From contig NZ_BAABJY010000002.1 of NCBI RefSeq assembly GCF_039543545.1, forward strand, positions 1,116,001 to 1,180,000: DNA of 64,000 nucleotides. The letters run 5' to 3'. Shown piece by piece: positions 19,852 through 26,765 of this stretch. The notes beneath the pieces are model-generated. The model was not told where the DNA came from and did not search any database. It saw only the letters and a list, made by a program, of their open reading frames with translations. Source of the DNA: Luteimonas vadosa. GTDB taxonomy: Bacteria > Pseudomonadota > Gammaproteobacteria > Xanthomonadales > Xanthomonadaceae. Both the position numbers and the translations under genes were made by a program. Each line of letters opens with the position of its first letter. Position 1 is the stretch's first letter.

Positions 19852-21741
19852 ATGAACACCCGCTACAACGCCGCCGACATCGAAGTCCTGTCGGGCCTGG
19901 ACCCGGTCAAGCGCCGCCCCGGCATGTACACCGACACCACGCGGCCCAACCACCTGGTGCAGGAGGTGGTGGACAACGCCGTCGACGAGGCCCTGGCCGG
20001 CCACGCCCGCCAGATCGAGGTGACCCTGCACGCCGACGGCAGCTGCGAGGTGTCCGATGACGGCCGCGGCATGCCCGTGGACATCCACCCCGAGGAGAAG
20101 ATGCCCGGCGTCGAGCTGATCCTCACCCGGCTGCACGCCGGCGGGAAGTTCAACAACCGCAACTACACCTTCAGCGGTGGCCTGCACGGCGTGGGCGTGA
20201 GCGTGGTCAACGCGCTGTCGAAGCAGGTCGAGGTCCACATCAAGCGCGACGGCAGCGAGTACCGCATGACCTTCGCCGACGGCGACCGCGTCACCGCGCT
20301 GGAGGAGGTGGGCAGCGTCGGCAAGAAGAACACCGGCACCCGCCTGCGCTTCTGGCCGGACCCCAAGTACTTCGACACGGCGAAGTTCGGCCTGCGCGCG
20401 CTCAAGCACTTGTTGCGCGCCAAGGCGGTCCTCTGCCCCGGGCTGACCGTGAAGCTGGCCGACGAAGCCAGCGGCGAGCAGGAGACGTGGCATTACGAGG
20501 ACGGGCTGCGCGACTACCTGCTCGGCGCGCTGGCGGGCAGCGAGCTGGTGCCGCCGGAACTGTTCGTCGGCCAGCAGGCCCGCGACACCGAGGTCGTCGA
20601 CTGGGCCGTCGCCTGGGTGCCGGACGGCGAGCTGGTGCAGGAGAGCTACGTCAACCTCATCCCCACCGCCCAGCACGGCACCCACGTCAACGGCCTGCGC
20701 ACCGGCTTCACCGACGCGCTGCGGGAGTTCTGCGACTTCCGCAACCTGCTGCCGCGCGGCGTCAAGCTCGCGCCCGACGACGTCTGGGACCGCGTCGCCT
20801 TCGTGCTCAGCGTCAAGATGACCGACCCGCAGTTTTCCGGCCAGACCAAGGAGCGGCTGTCCTCGCGCCAGGCCGCCGGCTTCGTCGAGGGCGTGGCGCA
20901 CGACGCGTTCTCGCTGTGGCTCAACCAGCACACCGAACTGGGCGAGCGCATCGCCCAGCTGGCGATCGAACGCGCCACCGCCCGGCTCAAGACCGAGAAG
21001 CAGGTCACCCGCAAGAAGGTCACCCAGGGCCCCGCCCTGCCCGGCAAGCTCGCCGACTGCATCAGCCAGGACCTGTCGCGCACCGAGCTGTTCCTGGTCG
21101 AAGGCGACTCCGCCGGCGGCAGCGCCAAGCAGGCGCGCGACAAGGACTTCCAGGCCATCCTTCCCCTGCGCGGCAAGATCCTCAACACCTGGGAAGTCGC
21201 CTCCGGCGGCGTGCTCGCCTCCAACGAAGTCCACGACCTCGCCGTGGCCATCGGCTGCGATCCCGGCAAGGACGACATCTCCGGCCTGCGCTACGGCAAG
21301 GTCATCATCCTGGCCGACGCCGACTCCGACGGCCTGCACATCGCCACCCTGCTCACCGCCCTGTTCCTCAAGCATTTCCCTGCCCTGGTCGCCGCCGGAA
21401 ACATCTTCGTCGCCATGCCGCCGCTGTTCCGCGTCGACGTCGGCAAGCAGGTGTTCTATGCGCTGGACGAGGAAGAAAAGCGCCTGCTGCTGGAGAAGAT
21501 CGAGCGCGAGAAGCTCAAGGGCGCCGTCCACGTCACCCGCTTCAAGGGCCTGGGCGAAATGAACCCCTCCCAGCTGCGCGAATCCACCATCCACCCCGAT
21601 ACCCGGCGGCTGGTGCAGCTGACCAACGACGACGACGCGGATACGAGGGCGTTGATGGACATGTTGCTGGCGAAGAAGCGCGCTGGGGATCGGAAGGCTT
21701 GGCTGGAGGAGAAGGGGGATTTGGCGACGTTGGAGGTTTAG
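19852..21741 (+). CDS. parE: DNA topoisomerase IV subunit B
   Basis: ATPase subunit of topoisomerase IV, which unlinks daughter chromosomes. The 629 residues contain the GHKL ATPase motifs (EVVDNAVDEAL with catalytic Glu, DDGRGMPVDIHP, FSGGLHGVGVSVVNALS), the transducer Lys in SGQTKERL, and the TOPRIM domain (LFLVEGDSAGGSAKQARD, LPLRGKILN, ADADSDGLHI). Its length of about 630 and lack of the GyrB insertion identify ParE rather than GyrB. Its stop region reads GTTTAGGC, close to an attC right end, and the AT-rich cassette island begins right after it. Confidence 0.97.
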   Translation: MNTRYNAADIEVLSGLDPVKRRPGMYTDTTRPNHLVQEVVDNAVDEALAGHARQIEVTLHADGSCEVSDDGRGMPVDIHPEEKMPGVELILTRLHAGGKFNNRNYTFSGGLHGVGVSVVNALSKQVEVHIKRDGSEYRMTFADGDRVTALEEVGSVGKKNTGTRLRFWPDPKYFDTAKFGLRALKHLLRAKAVLCPGLTVKLADEASGEQETWHYEDGLRDYLLGALAGSELVPPELFVGQQARDTEVVDWAVAWVPDGELVQESYVNLIPTAQHGTHVNGLRTGFTDALREFCDFRNLLPRGVKLAPDDVWDRVAFVLSVKMTDPQFSGQTKERLSSRQAAGFVEGVAHDAFSLWLNQHTELGERIAQLAIERATARLKTEKQVTRKKVTQGPALPGKLADCISQDLSRTELFLVEGDSAGGSAKQARDKDFQAILPLRGKILNTWEVASGGVLASNEVHDLAVAIGCDPGKDDISGLRYGKVIILADADSDGLHIATLLTALFLKHFPALVAAGNIFVAMPPLFRVDVGKQVFYALDEEEKRLLLEKIEREKLKGAVHVTRFKGLGEMNPSQLRESTIHPDTRRLVQLTNDDDADTRALMDMLLAKKRAGDRKAWLEEKGDLATLEV

Positions 21742-21830
21742 GCAACTCTCTGCGCCACGATAGATGTACTGATACCGATTTAAACGCGAGTAATATCTAG
21801 CTATCTAGGTGTTTTACCCGCTGATTGTTT

Positions 21831-21837
21831 ATTAGGT
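21831..21837 (+). other. attC right-end-like core before the first cassette gene
   Basis: ATTAGGT matches the integron core consensus GTTRRRY except at the first base, and the ATG of the first island gene follows 12 bases later. The same ATTAGGY form occurs at 24198 before the DUF4238 gene. I cannot find a convincing left partner for it; parE's own end, GTTTAGGC at 21736-21743, may be part of the old boundary. Confidence 0.35.
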
Positions 21838-21849
21838 GGTTGAGCCCAT

Positions 21850-22383
21850 ATGGCCGCGAAAGTCAAAGAGCAACTGGACGAGCTACATCGAATCAGCGAG
21901 GACCAGTGGGCTCGCTACCAACAAATGCTGCCAACATCTGACGATGTGTCGTTGGTCGTACTCAAGGGTCATCTAATCATCGAAGAGATGCTCTATGCCA
22001 TCGCGCTAGAGCACTGCGCAAAGCCTGATGAGCTCGCAAAAGCAAGACTTACTTTTGCGCAACTTCTCCACATGGTTTGCGCTCTTACGAAAATCCCCGT
22101 GATGGAAGCCTGCTCTCCAGCAATTAGTCTTTTGAATACCATTAGAAATTCGTTGGTTCATAACTTGGAGCCAAAAGAGTTGGAGCCGCGCCTCCACGCC
22201 CTGCAGAAGCTGTGTGAACCAACCGATTTCGAGTACCCTCCGAATTATGTAAAGCCAACAGAACTTCCGCGCATAGCTGAGTCGTGTATTTGCTTCCTAA
22301 TCGGTGGACTCAACGTGATCGGAATTGTGGCCGCTTTGGTGGAGAAGAATCCACAGATGCTGGTACGTACTAACGTCTCCTAA
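21850..22383 (+). CDS. HEPN-like protein with Rx4H motif (cassette gene 1)
   Basis: A 177-residue all-helical protein. GHLIIEEMLYAIA near residue 40, a RLTFAQLL helix, and AISLLNTIRNSLVHNLE near residue 100 follow the HEPN pattern, in which R99-N100 and H104 (Rx4H) would form the RNase active site of HEPN toxins and defence nucleases. No other domain is present; the C-terminal 60 residues include a hydrophobic stretch (CICFLIGGLNVIGIVAALV). Base composition is far more AT-rich than the chromosome. The stop codon lies inside an attC-like sequence, as is typical for integron cassettes. Whether it is a toxin, an antiphage protein or neither cannot be told from sequence; no obvious antitoxin partner is fused or overlapping. 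Confidence 0.7.
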   Translation: MAAKVKEQLDELHRISEDQWARYQQMLPTSDDVSLVVLKGHLIIEEMLYAIALEHCAKPDELAKARLTFAQLLHMVCALTKIPVMEACSPAISLLNTIRNSLVHNLEPKELEPRLHALQKLCEPTDFEYPPNYVKPTELPRIAESCICFLIGGLNVIGIVAALVEKNPQMLVRTNVS

Positions 22384-22437
22384 AAATTCACTCAAGCCGG
22401 AACCGACTCGCGCGTCGGCTCAATTCAGGTGTCAGAC
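22374..22437 (+). other. attC-like site 1 (end of cassette 1)
   Basis: The sequence after the first island gene resembles the well-known aadA-type 59-base element: left half ATTCACTCAAGCCG, a GC-rich centre, right half CGGCTCAATTCAGGT, and right core GTCAGAC at 22431-22437 (one base off GTTRRRY). The left core is degraded (around CTCCTAAA). CAAGCCG and CGGCTCAA are the imperfect inverted arms expected of a folded attC bottom strand. The next gene's ATG is four bases beyond. Confidence 0.55.
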
Positions 22438-22440
22438 GAC

Positions 22441-23121
22441 ATGAATCTTGAAGACTGGAGCCTCTTGGCAAGAGCGGTCAATCGCGACGTCGAGATGCTG
22501 ACTAGAGCTTCCAAGACTCAAGGCGATGTTCGCGATCTTCTCAAAACCAGAAGCGTGTCTCCCTCTGAAGAACAAATCATTGATGCTGACTGCTTCGGAC
22601 AAGCACCAGGAGTTCACCGTATCGTAAGAGTTGCCGGTTCAATGCTAAAGATCTGGAAGATTCATCGTGCAGGCCTAGATCTAAGCGACGTGAAGGGAGC
22701 CGACCTCTACTATGAACTAGGCAACAGAAAGTTCGTACTTGTTCAGTACAAGAAGTCGAGTTCTACAGATCGAGTTGTCTTGGATAAGCCCCAATTAGTA
22801 GAACTAGAAAAAGCCTGCCCCGTTAATTGCCTTCCAACGAACAGGTTTTGTTGCGGGTCTTGGTATGCCTTGCATGGAAAAAAGAAGATAGCGTACTTCA
22901 CTGCATGTGAGATTCGAGAGTTATTTGGAGCGTACAAGAGCAGGAAGGCAGACTACTTTGTAAATGGCTTGACGCGAAAGCAGTTCTTGGAAGCTTTTGG
23001 GTCATGCAATATAGGTGCGCGAACAAGGCCTATCCGAGTTGCTGCATACCAAACCTTCTCGATTGACAATGATCACGTTTTTTTTCATGTTGAGAATCAG
23101 GACCCGTCATATATTGTCTGA
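22441..23121 (+). CDS. Predicted PD-(D/E)xK-type nuclease, QxK variant (cassette gene 2)
   Basis: A 226-residue protein, not closely recognised. The central KGADLYYELGNRKFVLVQYKK places D88 about 14 residues before Q102-x-K104, the D...(E/Q)xK core of Mrr-like and other restriction-endonuclease-fold nucleases, where Gln can replace Glu. A helical N-terminal 60 residues and a cysteine-bearing middle (KACPVNC, NRFCCGSWYAL) surround it. A GTG at 22429 would add four residues, but it lies within the attC-like site; ATG 22441 is four bases after the attC right core and nine after AGGTG, so I prefer it. The coding sequence is AT-rich against the chromosome. A defence or DNA-processing role is inference only. 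Confidence 0.6.
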   Translation: MNLEDWSLLARAVNRDVEMLTRASKTQGDVRDLLKTRSVSPSEEQIIDADCFGQAPGVHRIVRVAGSMLKIWKIHRAGLDLSDVKGADLYYELGNRKFVLVQYKKSSSTDRVVLDKPQLVELEKACPVNCLPTNRFCCGSWYALHGKKKIAYFTACEIRELFGAYKSRKADYFVNGLTRKQFLEAFGSCNIGARTRPIRVAAYQTFSIDNDHVFFHVENQDPSYIV

Positions 23122-23185
23122 TGATTAATTCACGTTGACGCCGTTTCTCGGTGCTTCTTAATTGCAGTCTCAGTAGATTTTAGGT
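23116..23185 (+). other. Weak attC-like site 2 (end of cassette 2)
   Basis: GTCTGAT overlaps the stop codon of the nuclease-like gene, and TTTAGGT at 23179-23185 fits the right core except for the first base. Arms GACGCCG and CGGTGCT, and the AATTCACG and TTCTTAATT stretches, are only partly complementary. Its placement suits a cassette end, but the match is much weaker than sites 1, 3 and 4. Confidence 0.3.
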
Positions 23186-23411
23186 GCAGCGTCTAGAGAA
23201 TCAGGAAGCGGATTGGCCTTTTGCAAGCTGCGAGGATCTGCAGCCTGACCCGGTTCGGATTATGAAGCTCGACAGCCTTGGCAACGTTGTCGCGCTCACG
23301 GATTAATTCTGCAAATGAGTAGAGGCCGAGGATGAAATTATGCATTACAGGTAGTTCGTTGATGGCATTGTCCGAGCATAAGAGCCAGGATGCACTCGCA
23401 AGGAGCGCAAG
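23186..23411. other. Cassette-sized stretch without a convincing gene
   Basis: Between two attC-like sites there are about 225 bases with no plus-strand frame longer than a few dozen codons. On the minus strand an open frame runs 23606-23193 (137 codons, ending AACKRPIRFLIL), but it extends through the attC-like site into the coding sequence of the next cassette, and its only start codon inside the cassette would give 49 residues. It may be a silent or decayed cassette, or one carrying a reversed gene; I see no recognisable protein. Confidence 0.4.
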
Positions 23412-23518
23412 ACCTAGCGTTTGGTTAAGCCGCAGACCGCATAGCAGCTTGTCTTGCACGGTAACGTGTGCCACTCCGCCGTCCCGTATAGCGGTATGGC
23501 CTGACTCAGGTTTCAGTC
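23412..23518 (+). other. attC-like site 3
   Basis: The left core ACCTAGC differs from RYYYAAC at one base and is followed by GTTTGGTTAAGCCGC. The right part reads GCGGTATGGCCTGACTCAGG and core TTCAGTC. The outer arms TTAAGCCGCAGACCGC and GCGGTATGGCCTGA are imperfect inverted repeats. The right end (CTCAGGTTTCAGTCGAC) aligns with that of site 1 (TTCAGGTGTCAGACGAC). The next gene's ATG is five bases beyond the right core. Confidence 0.5.
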
Positions 23519-23522
23519 GACA

Positions 23523-24095
23523 ATGAAGGGGCTCACTCCGCACGTTGCACAAGAGTTCTGCTCTCTTTGCGACTGGGCGTATCACGCCAATCAAATTCAC
23601 AGACATCTATTCGACAACAATCCGCATGTCGACAGACTGATAAATTCACAATTTGGTGATGCGCTTAGTCAGCTAAGCGGTGTCACGGTCGAGTATGCCG
23701 CGCTTCAAATCGCAAAACTGCATGACAAAGCCGTCGTGTCCGGAAGAGTAACGCTTAGCATTGATTACATCTTGGTCTACGGCGGCTGGGATGAACCAGC
23801 TAAAAGTGAGTTGGAAATGATCCGCAAAGAGCTCGATTCTTTTGCGGACAAACTTCGCCAAGTGCGTAACAAAGCACTCTCTCACAATGATCTTTGCGCA
23901 ATTCTCGCTGGTGGCGCACTCGGAGCCTTTGAGCAAGATGAAGATCTAGCGTATTTCGATCGGCTCAAAGCGTTTGCAAACTTAGTGTCCGTAAGCGCTA
24001 TAGGCAAGCCGTTTTCATATTCCTCAAGGATTACAGCTACCTCAGTTGGCATTATCCGCATCACAGATGCACTCGCGTCACAACTTGAGGCCTAA
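23523..24095 (+). CDS. AbiU2/HEPN-like protein (cassette gene 3)
   Basis: A 190-residue helical protein. VEYAALQIAKLHDKA near residue 56, and DKLRQVRNKALSHNDL near 109-124, fit the AbiU2-type HEPN family: R115-N116 and H121 give Rx5H. Phage-abortive-infection AbiU2 and many solitary integron-cassette proteins share this layout. No second domain is visible. The ATG lies five bases after the attC-like right core, and the TAA is embedded in the left core (CCTAAC) of the next attC, which is textbook cassette geometry. Function as a ribonuclease toxin or antiphage protein is a family-level inference. Confidence 0.65.
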   Translation: MKGLTPHVAQEFCSLCDWAYHANQIHRHLFDNNPHVDRLINSQFGDALSQLSGVTVEYAALQIAKLHDKAVVSGRVTLSIDYILVYGGWDEPAKSELEMIRKELDSFADKLRQVRNKALSHNDLCAILAGGALGAFEQDEDLAYFDRLKAFANLVSVSAIGKPFSYSSRITATSVGIIRITDALASQLEA

Positions 24096-24204
24096 CGAAT
24101 AGTTTGCGCCAGACCCACATCCTGTCGGCTCCGAGGTGCGCGCCTTCGGCTAGATTTAACCCCGGTCGCAGCCCGATATGGCCTAGCTAAACTCTGCATT
24201 AGGC
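24090..24204 (+). other. attC-like site 4
   Basis: GCCTAAC at 24090-24096 fits the left core RYYYAAC perfectly and contains the stop codon of the gene before it. ATTAGGC at 24198-24204 is its near-exact complement (GTTAGGC expected). Inner boxes TAGTTTGC and GCTAAACT are imperfect inverted repeats, with a GC-rich middle of about 80 bases. The next gene's ATG follows five bases after the right core. This is the clearest attC candidate in the window. Confidence 0.6.
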
Positions 24205-24209
24205 GCAAT

Positions 24210-25043
24210 ATGGGACATCACTACCTACCGCAACACTATCTTCGCGGATTTGCGATAGACAGGTCGATCTGGGTACATGACCTGATGCACACACGCTCGT
24301 ACCGCACTCAGGTTAAGTCTGTGGCCAATGAGACCGCCATGTATACGGTGGACTTAGAAGCTTACTTGGCCAATGAAGTTGAGAGTCCAGCGCAGCCAGC
24401 TATCGAGAAGCTTCGCGAGTTAACCGTGCTTTCCGGGGGCGAGCGAGAAGCACTTGCACGCTACGTCATCGCTATGTGGAAGCGCGTACCGTCGGGGCGA
24501 ATGCGCGTAGCCGCAACTATCCCCGAGGTCGCAGACTCAGTGAACGCCGAAATTCAGCGCGGCCTCGAGGACGCAGCGACCGAGGATCCAAGCCTCTCTG
24601 ACATTGCAGAGAGTCGAAGACGTGAAGTTAACGCCCTAATCGCCAAGTACAAGCAGGATCCACCGGATCACTTTTGGCATTACACGGTAGGCACTCAAGC
24701 AACACCACGAATGGTTCACGGTCTTCTGGAGATGCAGTGGGCAATCCTCGTGTCTGAGCGCGAGCATTTCATTACCTCGGACAACCCAGTTTTCTTCTTT
24801 GCTGCGGAGGGAATTGGCTCACCTCAGTCTGAGCTGAGCGTGCCTCTAAGTTCGCGGGTTGCTTTATGGGCTGCGCGGAGTCGCGCGCCGAAGCCCTACT
24901 TTTTGCCAGTGGAACGAAGCGTTGTGCTCGAGATCAACAGGCGCACAGCGCGGAACACCAATCGCTTTTTGTACACGAAACAGGAGTCACCTTGGGCATT
25001 GCGCTTTGGCGCAAAAAAACATGCACTTAGTCGCCTATGGTAG
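24210..25043 (+). CDS. DUF4238 domain protein (cassette gene 4)
   Basis: A 277-residue protein of unknown function. The opening MGHHYLPQHYLRGFAID is the DUF4238 signature (HHYxPQxYLRxF), followed by ETAMYTVDLEAYLANEVE and, in the second half, WAILVSEREHFITSDNPVFFF, the other conserved block of the family. DUF4238 proteins occur sporadically in mobile and defence contexts; no activity is established to my knowledge. The start lies five bases after an attC-like right core. Low GC compared with the chromosome continues to its end, after which the repeats at 25054 begin. Confidence 0.8.
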   Translation: MGHHYLPQHYLRGFAIDRSIWVHDLMHTRSYRTQVKSVANETAMYTVDLEAYLANEVESPAQPAIEKLRELTVLSGGEREALARYVIAMWKRVPSGRMRVAATIPEVADSVNAEIQRGLEDAATEDPSLSDIAESRRREVNALIAKYKQDPPDHFWHYTVGTQATPRMVHGLLEMQWAILVSEREHFITSDNPVFFFAAEGIGSPQSELSVPLSSRVALWAARSRAPKPYFLPVERSVVLEINRRTARNTNRFLYTKQESPWALRFGAKKHALSRLW

Positions 25044-25053
25044 GGATGAAGAA

Positions 25054-25144
25054 GGTGTCAGGGACAATTTTTGGTCGGCTTAGTTCAGGCGAAGGAAATG
25101 GTGTCAGGGACAATTTTCTGGTCGGCTTAGTTCAGGCGGAAAAG
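25054..25144. repeat. 46-bp direct repeat, two copies, REP/RAYT-like motif
   Basis: GGTGTCAGGGACAATTTT followed by a shared GGTCGGCTTAGTTCAGGCG occurs at 25054-25099 and again at 25100-25144, head to tail with few differences. The same 18-base head reappears at 27620-27637, 2.5 kb away. The copies lie directly at the right end of the AT-rich island. Confidence 0.85.
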
Positions 25145-25189
25145 GGGTCAGAGAACATTTCTGCTTCAATCGCCAATGTTCTCTGACCC
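25145..25189. repeat. 15-bp perfect inverted repeat, REP/RAYT-like
   Basis: GGGTCAGAGAACATT at 25145-25159 and AATGTTCTCTGACCC at 25175-25189 are exact inverted copies around a 15-base loop. GGGTCAGAG also occurs at 26590 (GGGTCAGAGTCGACCTG). Sequences of this style flank REP-associated tyrosine transposase genes in Xanthomonadaceae; no transposase gene is present here, so it would be a non-autonomous remnant. It could also act as a transcription stop, but no T-run follows. Confidence 0.8.
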
Positions 25190-25229
25190 TTGCGCTGGCA
25201 GCGCAGTACGTCACAGGAGAAAAGCCCTG

Positions 25230-25841
25230 ATGAAGATCGAACGCATCACCCTTTTAAGCGCCCTGATCTTTGTGGCGGTGGCATGTGTCCCTGCAGAGAG
25301 CCGGGGCCAGGCGGATCCCGCCTGGCTGAAAAGCTGGAACGAGGCGCAGGAAACGCGGCCGAAGGCGATGACGTCCAGCGGCAGGATCGCAGGAGAGGGC
25401 GAGCCGGGTCAGCCTTTCATCCTCCATGGGCGGGTTCTCAACCCTGACGGCACGCCGGCCGATGGCGTGGTCGTCCACGCCTACCACCGGGACCATGCCG
25501 GCTTCGATTTCGGTCCCGATGACAAAGCGCTCACGACGTGGAGACTCCAGGGCTGGGTCAGGACGGGCGAGGATGGGCGTTTCCGGTTCCGGACGATCCG
25601 GCCGGCGCCTGATCATCTGGGTCGGGAAGGTGCCCATGTTCACTTGACGCTCGATTCGCCCGTCCATGGCCGTCAGTGGGCTCCGACGGTCTTCCTGGCG
25701 GACGATCCGATGGTCCCACCCGAACAACGCCGACGCTCGGCAGGGGCGGGTCGATTCGGTTGGGTGCTGGACGTCGAGACCAGGCAAGGCGTCCAGCATG
25801 TCTCCGTGAACGTCCGGCTAAAGGAAGAGGCTGACTTCTGA
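25230..25841 (+). CDS. Exported intradiol-dioxygenase-like protein
   Basis: A 203-residue protein with a signal peptide (MKIERITLLSALIFVAVACVPAES; the Cys at 19 is preceded by AVA, a weak lipobox). The mature part follows the catechol/protocatechuate dioxygenase core: PFILHGRVLNPDGTPADGVVVHAYHRD, TGEDGRFRFRTIRPAP, then AHVHLTLDSP, where H136 and H138 would be the paired iron-ligand histidines and Y85 a candidate Tyr ligand. The second iron Tyr is not clear, so catalysis is uncertain; exported relatives are poorly understood. ATG 25230 follows AGGAGA by nine bases. REP-like motifs sit on both sides of the gene. Confidence 0.75.
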   Translation: MKIERITLLSALIFVAVACVPAESRGQADPAWLKSWNEAQETRPKAMTSSGRIAGEGEPGQPFILHGRVLNPDGTPADGVVVHAYHRDHAGFDFGPDDKALTTWRLQGWVRTGEDGRFRFRTIRPAPDHLGREGAHVHLTLDSPVHGRQWAPTVFLADDPMVPPEQRRRSAGAGRFGWVLDVETRQGVQHVSVNVRLKEEADF

Positions 25842-25902
25842 GTGGCGTGAGCGGAACACGGGGCAGGTCCACTTCCGGGGAAATGGCTCAGGTACGAAGA
25901 AA

Positions 25903-25920
25903 GGGATCAGGTACATTCTC
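25903..25920. repeat. REP/RAYT-like motif
   Basis: GGGATCAGGTACATTCTC, with a shortened relative (GGCTCAGGTAC) just before it at 25885-25895. It belongs to the same loose family as the motifs at 25054, 25145, 26590 and 27620. Confidence 0.6.
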
Positions 25921-26099
25921 GAGAGCGACGGCGAAGTTCATTTGGCTAGCGTCGCTGGCGGCACGACCATGGCCTCCGGCGTCTCGAATGAGGCATTCAT
26001 GAAAAGACCAGACACTGCGTTCGAACCGAGCCCGCTCGCGGGTCGGCTTGACTCCGGCAACAGGCTGCGGCGATAAACGTCTACGCGCTTGCCATCGGC

Positions 26100-26498
26100 A
26101 TGGTCGTTGCGGTGGTCGTGGTGCTGCAATTCCGGTCGAAAGGCCTGGAGCACACCCGGTGCGCGTACCCGCTTCTCCTGGCAACCTTCCCGGTCTACTA
26201 CTGGATCTTTGCGGTGTACGCGTCCGATTACACGGCATTGGTTCGCGAGTTCATCGCGGGCGGCGCGTTTCTGGCCATTGCCTATGCGGCTTACAGGCTC
26301 AGGTCATTCGCCACCTTGCTGCTGTTGGCCCTGGGGTATGTCGCCCACTCGGCCTATGACTTCTACCATGACGCGTTCTTCGTGAATCCGGGTGCTCCGA
26401 CCTGGTGGCCGGAGTTTTGCGGCTCGGTCGACTTTCTTGTCGGGTGCTACGTTGCGTACCTGGCCTTGTCCTGGCACAAACGGCCAGCTGCTACCTGA
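26100..26498 (+). CDS. Small four-helix membrane protein, start uncertain
   Basis: A membrane protein of about 132 residues with four hydrophobic segments (MVVAVVVVLQF; YPLLLATFPVYYWIFAVY; ATLLLLALGYVAHSAYDF; DFLVGCYVAYLAL). The GYVAHSAYDFYHD block recalls the GWxxHxxWDxxHH of DUF6010 proteins, but the match is thin. The first ATG, at 26100, falls inside the first helix. Upstream, in frame, the sequence reads ATA AAC GTC TAC GCG CTT GCC ATC GGC, so the helix starts at about 26073, where an ATA stands in place of a start codon. Either ATA is used, or the start has been lost. No ribosome-binding site is seen at 26100. Confidence 0.55.
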   Translation: MVVAVVVVLQFRSKGLEHTRCAYPLLLATFPVYYWIFAVYASDYTALVREFIAGGAFLAIAYAAYRLRSFATLLLLALGYVAHSAYDFYHDAFFVNPGAPTWWPEFCGSVDFLVGCYVAYLALSWHKRPAAT

Positions 26499-26588
26499 GA
26501 CCGGGGAGACGCGGACGAACGGCGCGGCCAGGTTCATTACCTGAACTAACGAGCTCAAGGATGTTTCTGCCGACCTGGGTCCGACAGA

Positions 26589-26609
26589 AGGGTCAGAGTC
26601 GACCTGCTT
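26589..26609. repeat. REP/RAYT-like motif
   Basis: AGGGTCAGAGTCGACCTGCT opens a stretch of about 170 non-coding bases ahead of the Rossmann-protein gene. GGGTCAGAG is shared with the palindrome at 25145. Confidence 0.6.
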
Positions 26610-26765
26610 GCCCGGGTTTCGGTTTTCTGTCCTGCACCGCTCTCTATCCCCGTTGTCGCGATAGCGGACCAGGCAATTGTCCCTTTGCACTGCTCGGTGT
26701 AACCGCCCAAAGGCCTCTCCCTGTGGCCTTGGACTTCTCATTGCTTTCAACGCAGAGGTGAGTTC

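Noticed and set aside
19747..21594. Minus-strand open frame of 615 codons opposite parE
   Set aside because: Antisense to intact parE with no recognisable motif.
23193..23606. 137-codon minus frame between cassettes 2 and 3
   Set aside because: Overlaps an attC-like site and the start of an intact plus-strand gene by 84 bases; no homology recognised.
25145..25189. Palindrome read as a rho-independent terminator for the DUF4238 gene
   Set aside because: No T-run follows either arm and the gene ends 100 bases earlier; the sequence family instead fits REP/RAYT-like repeats.
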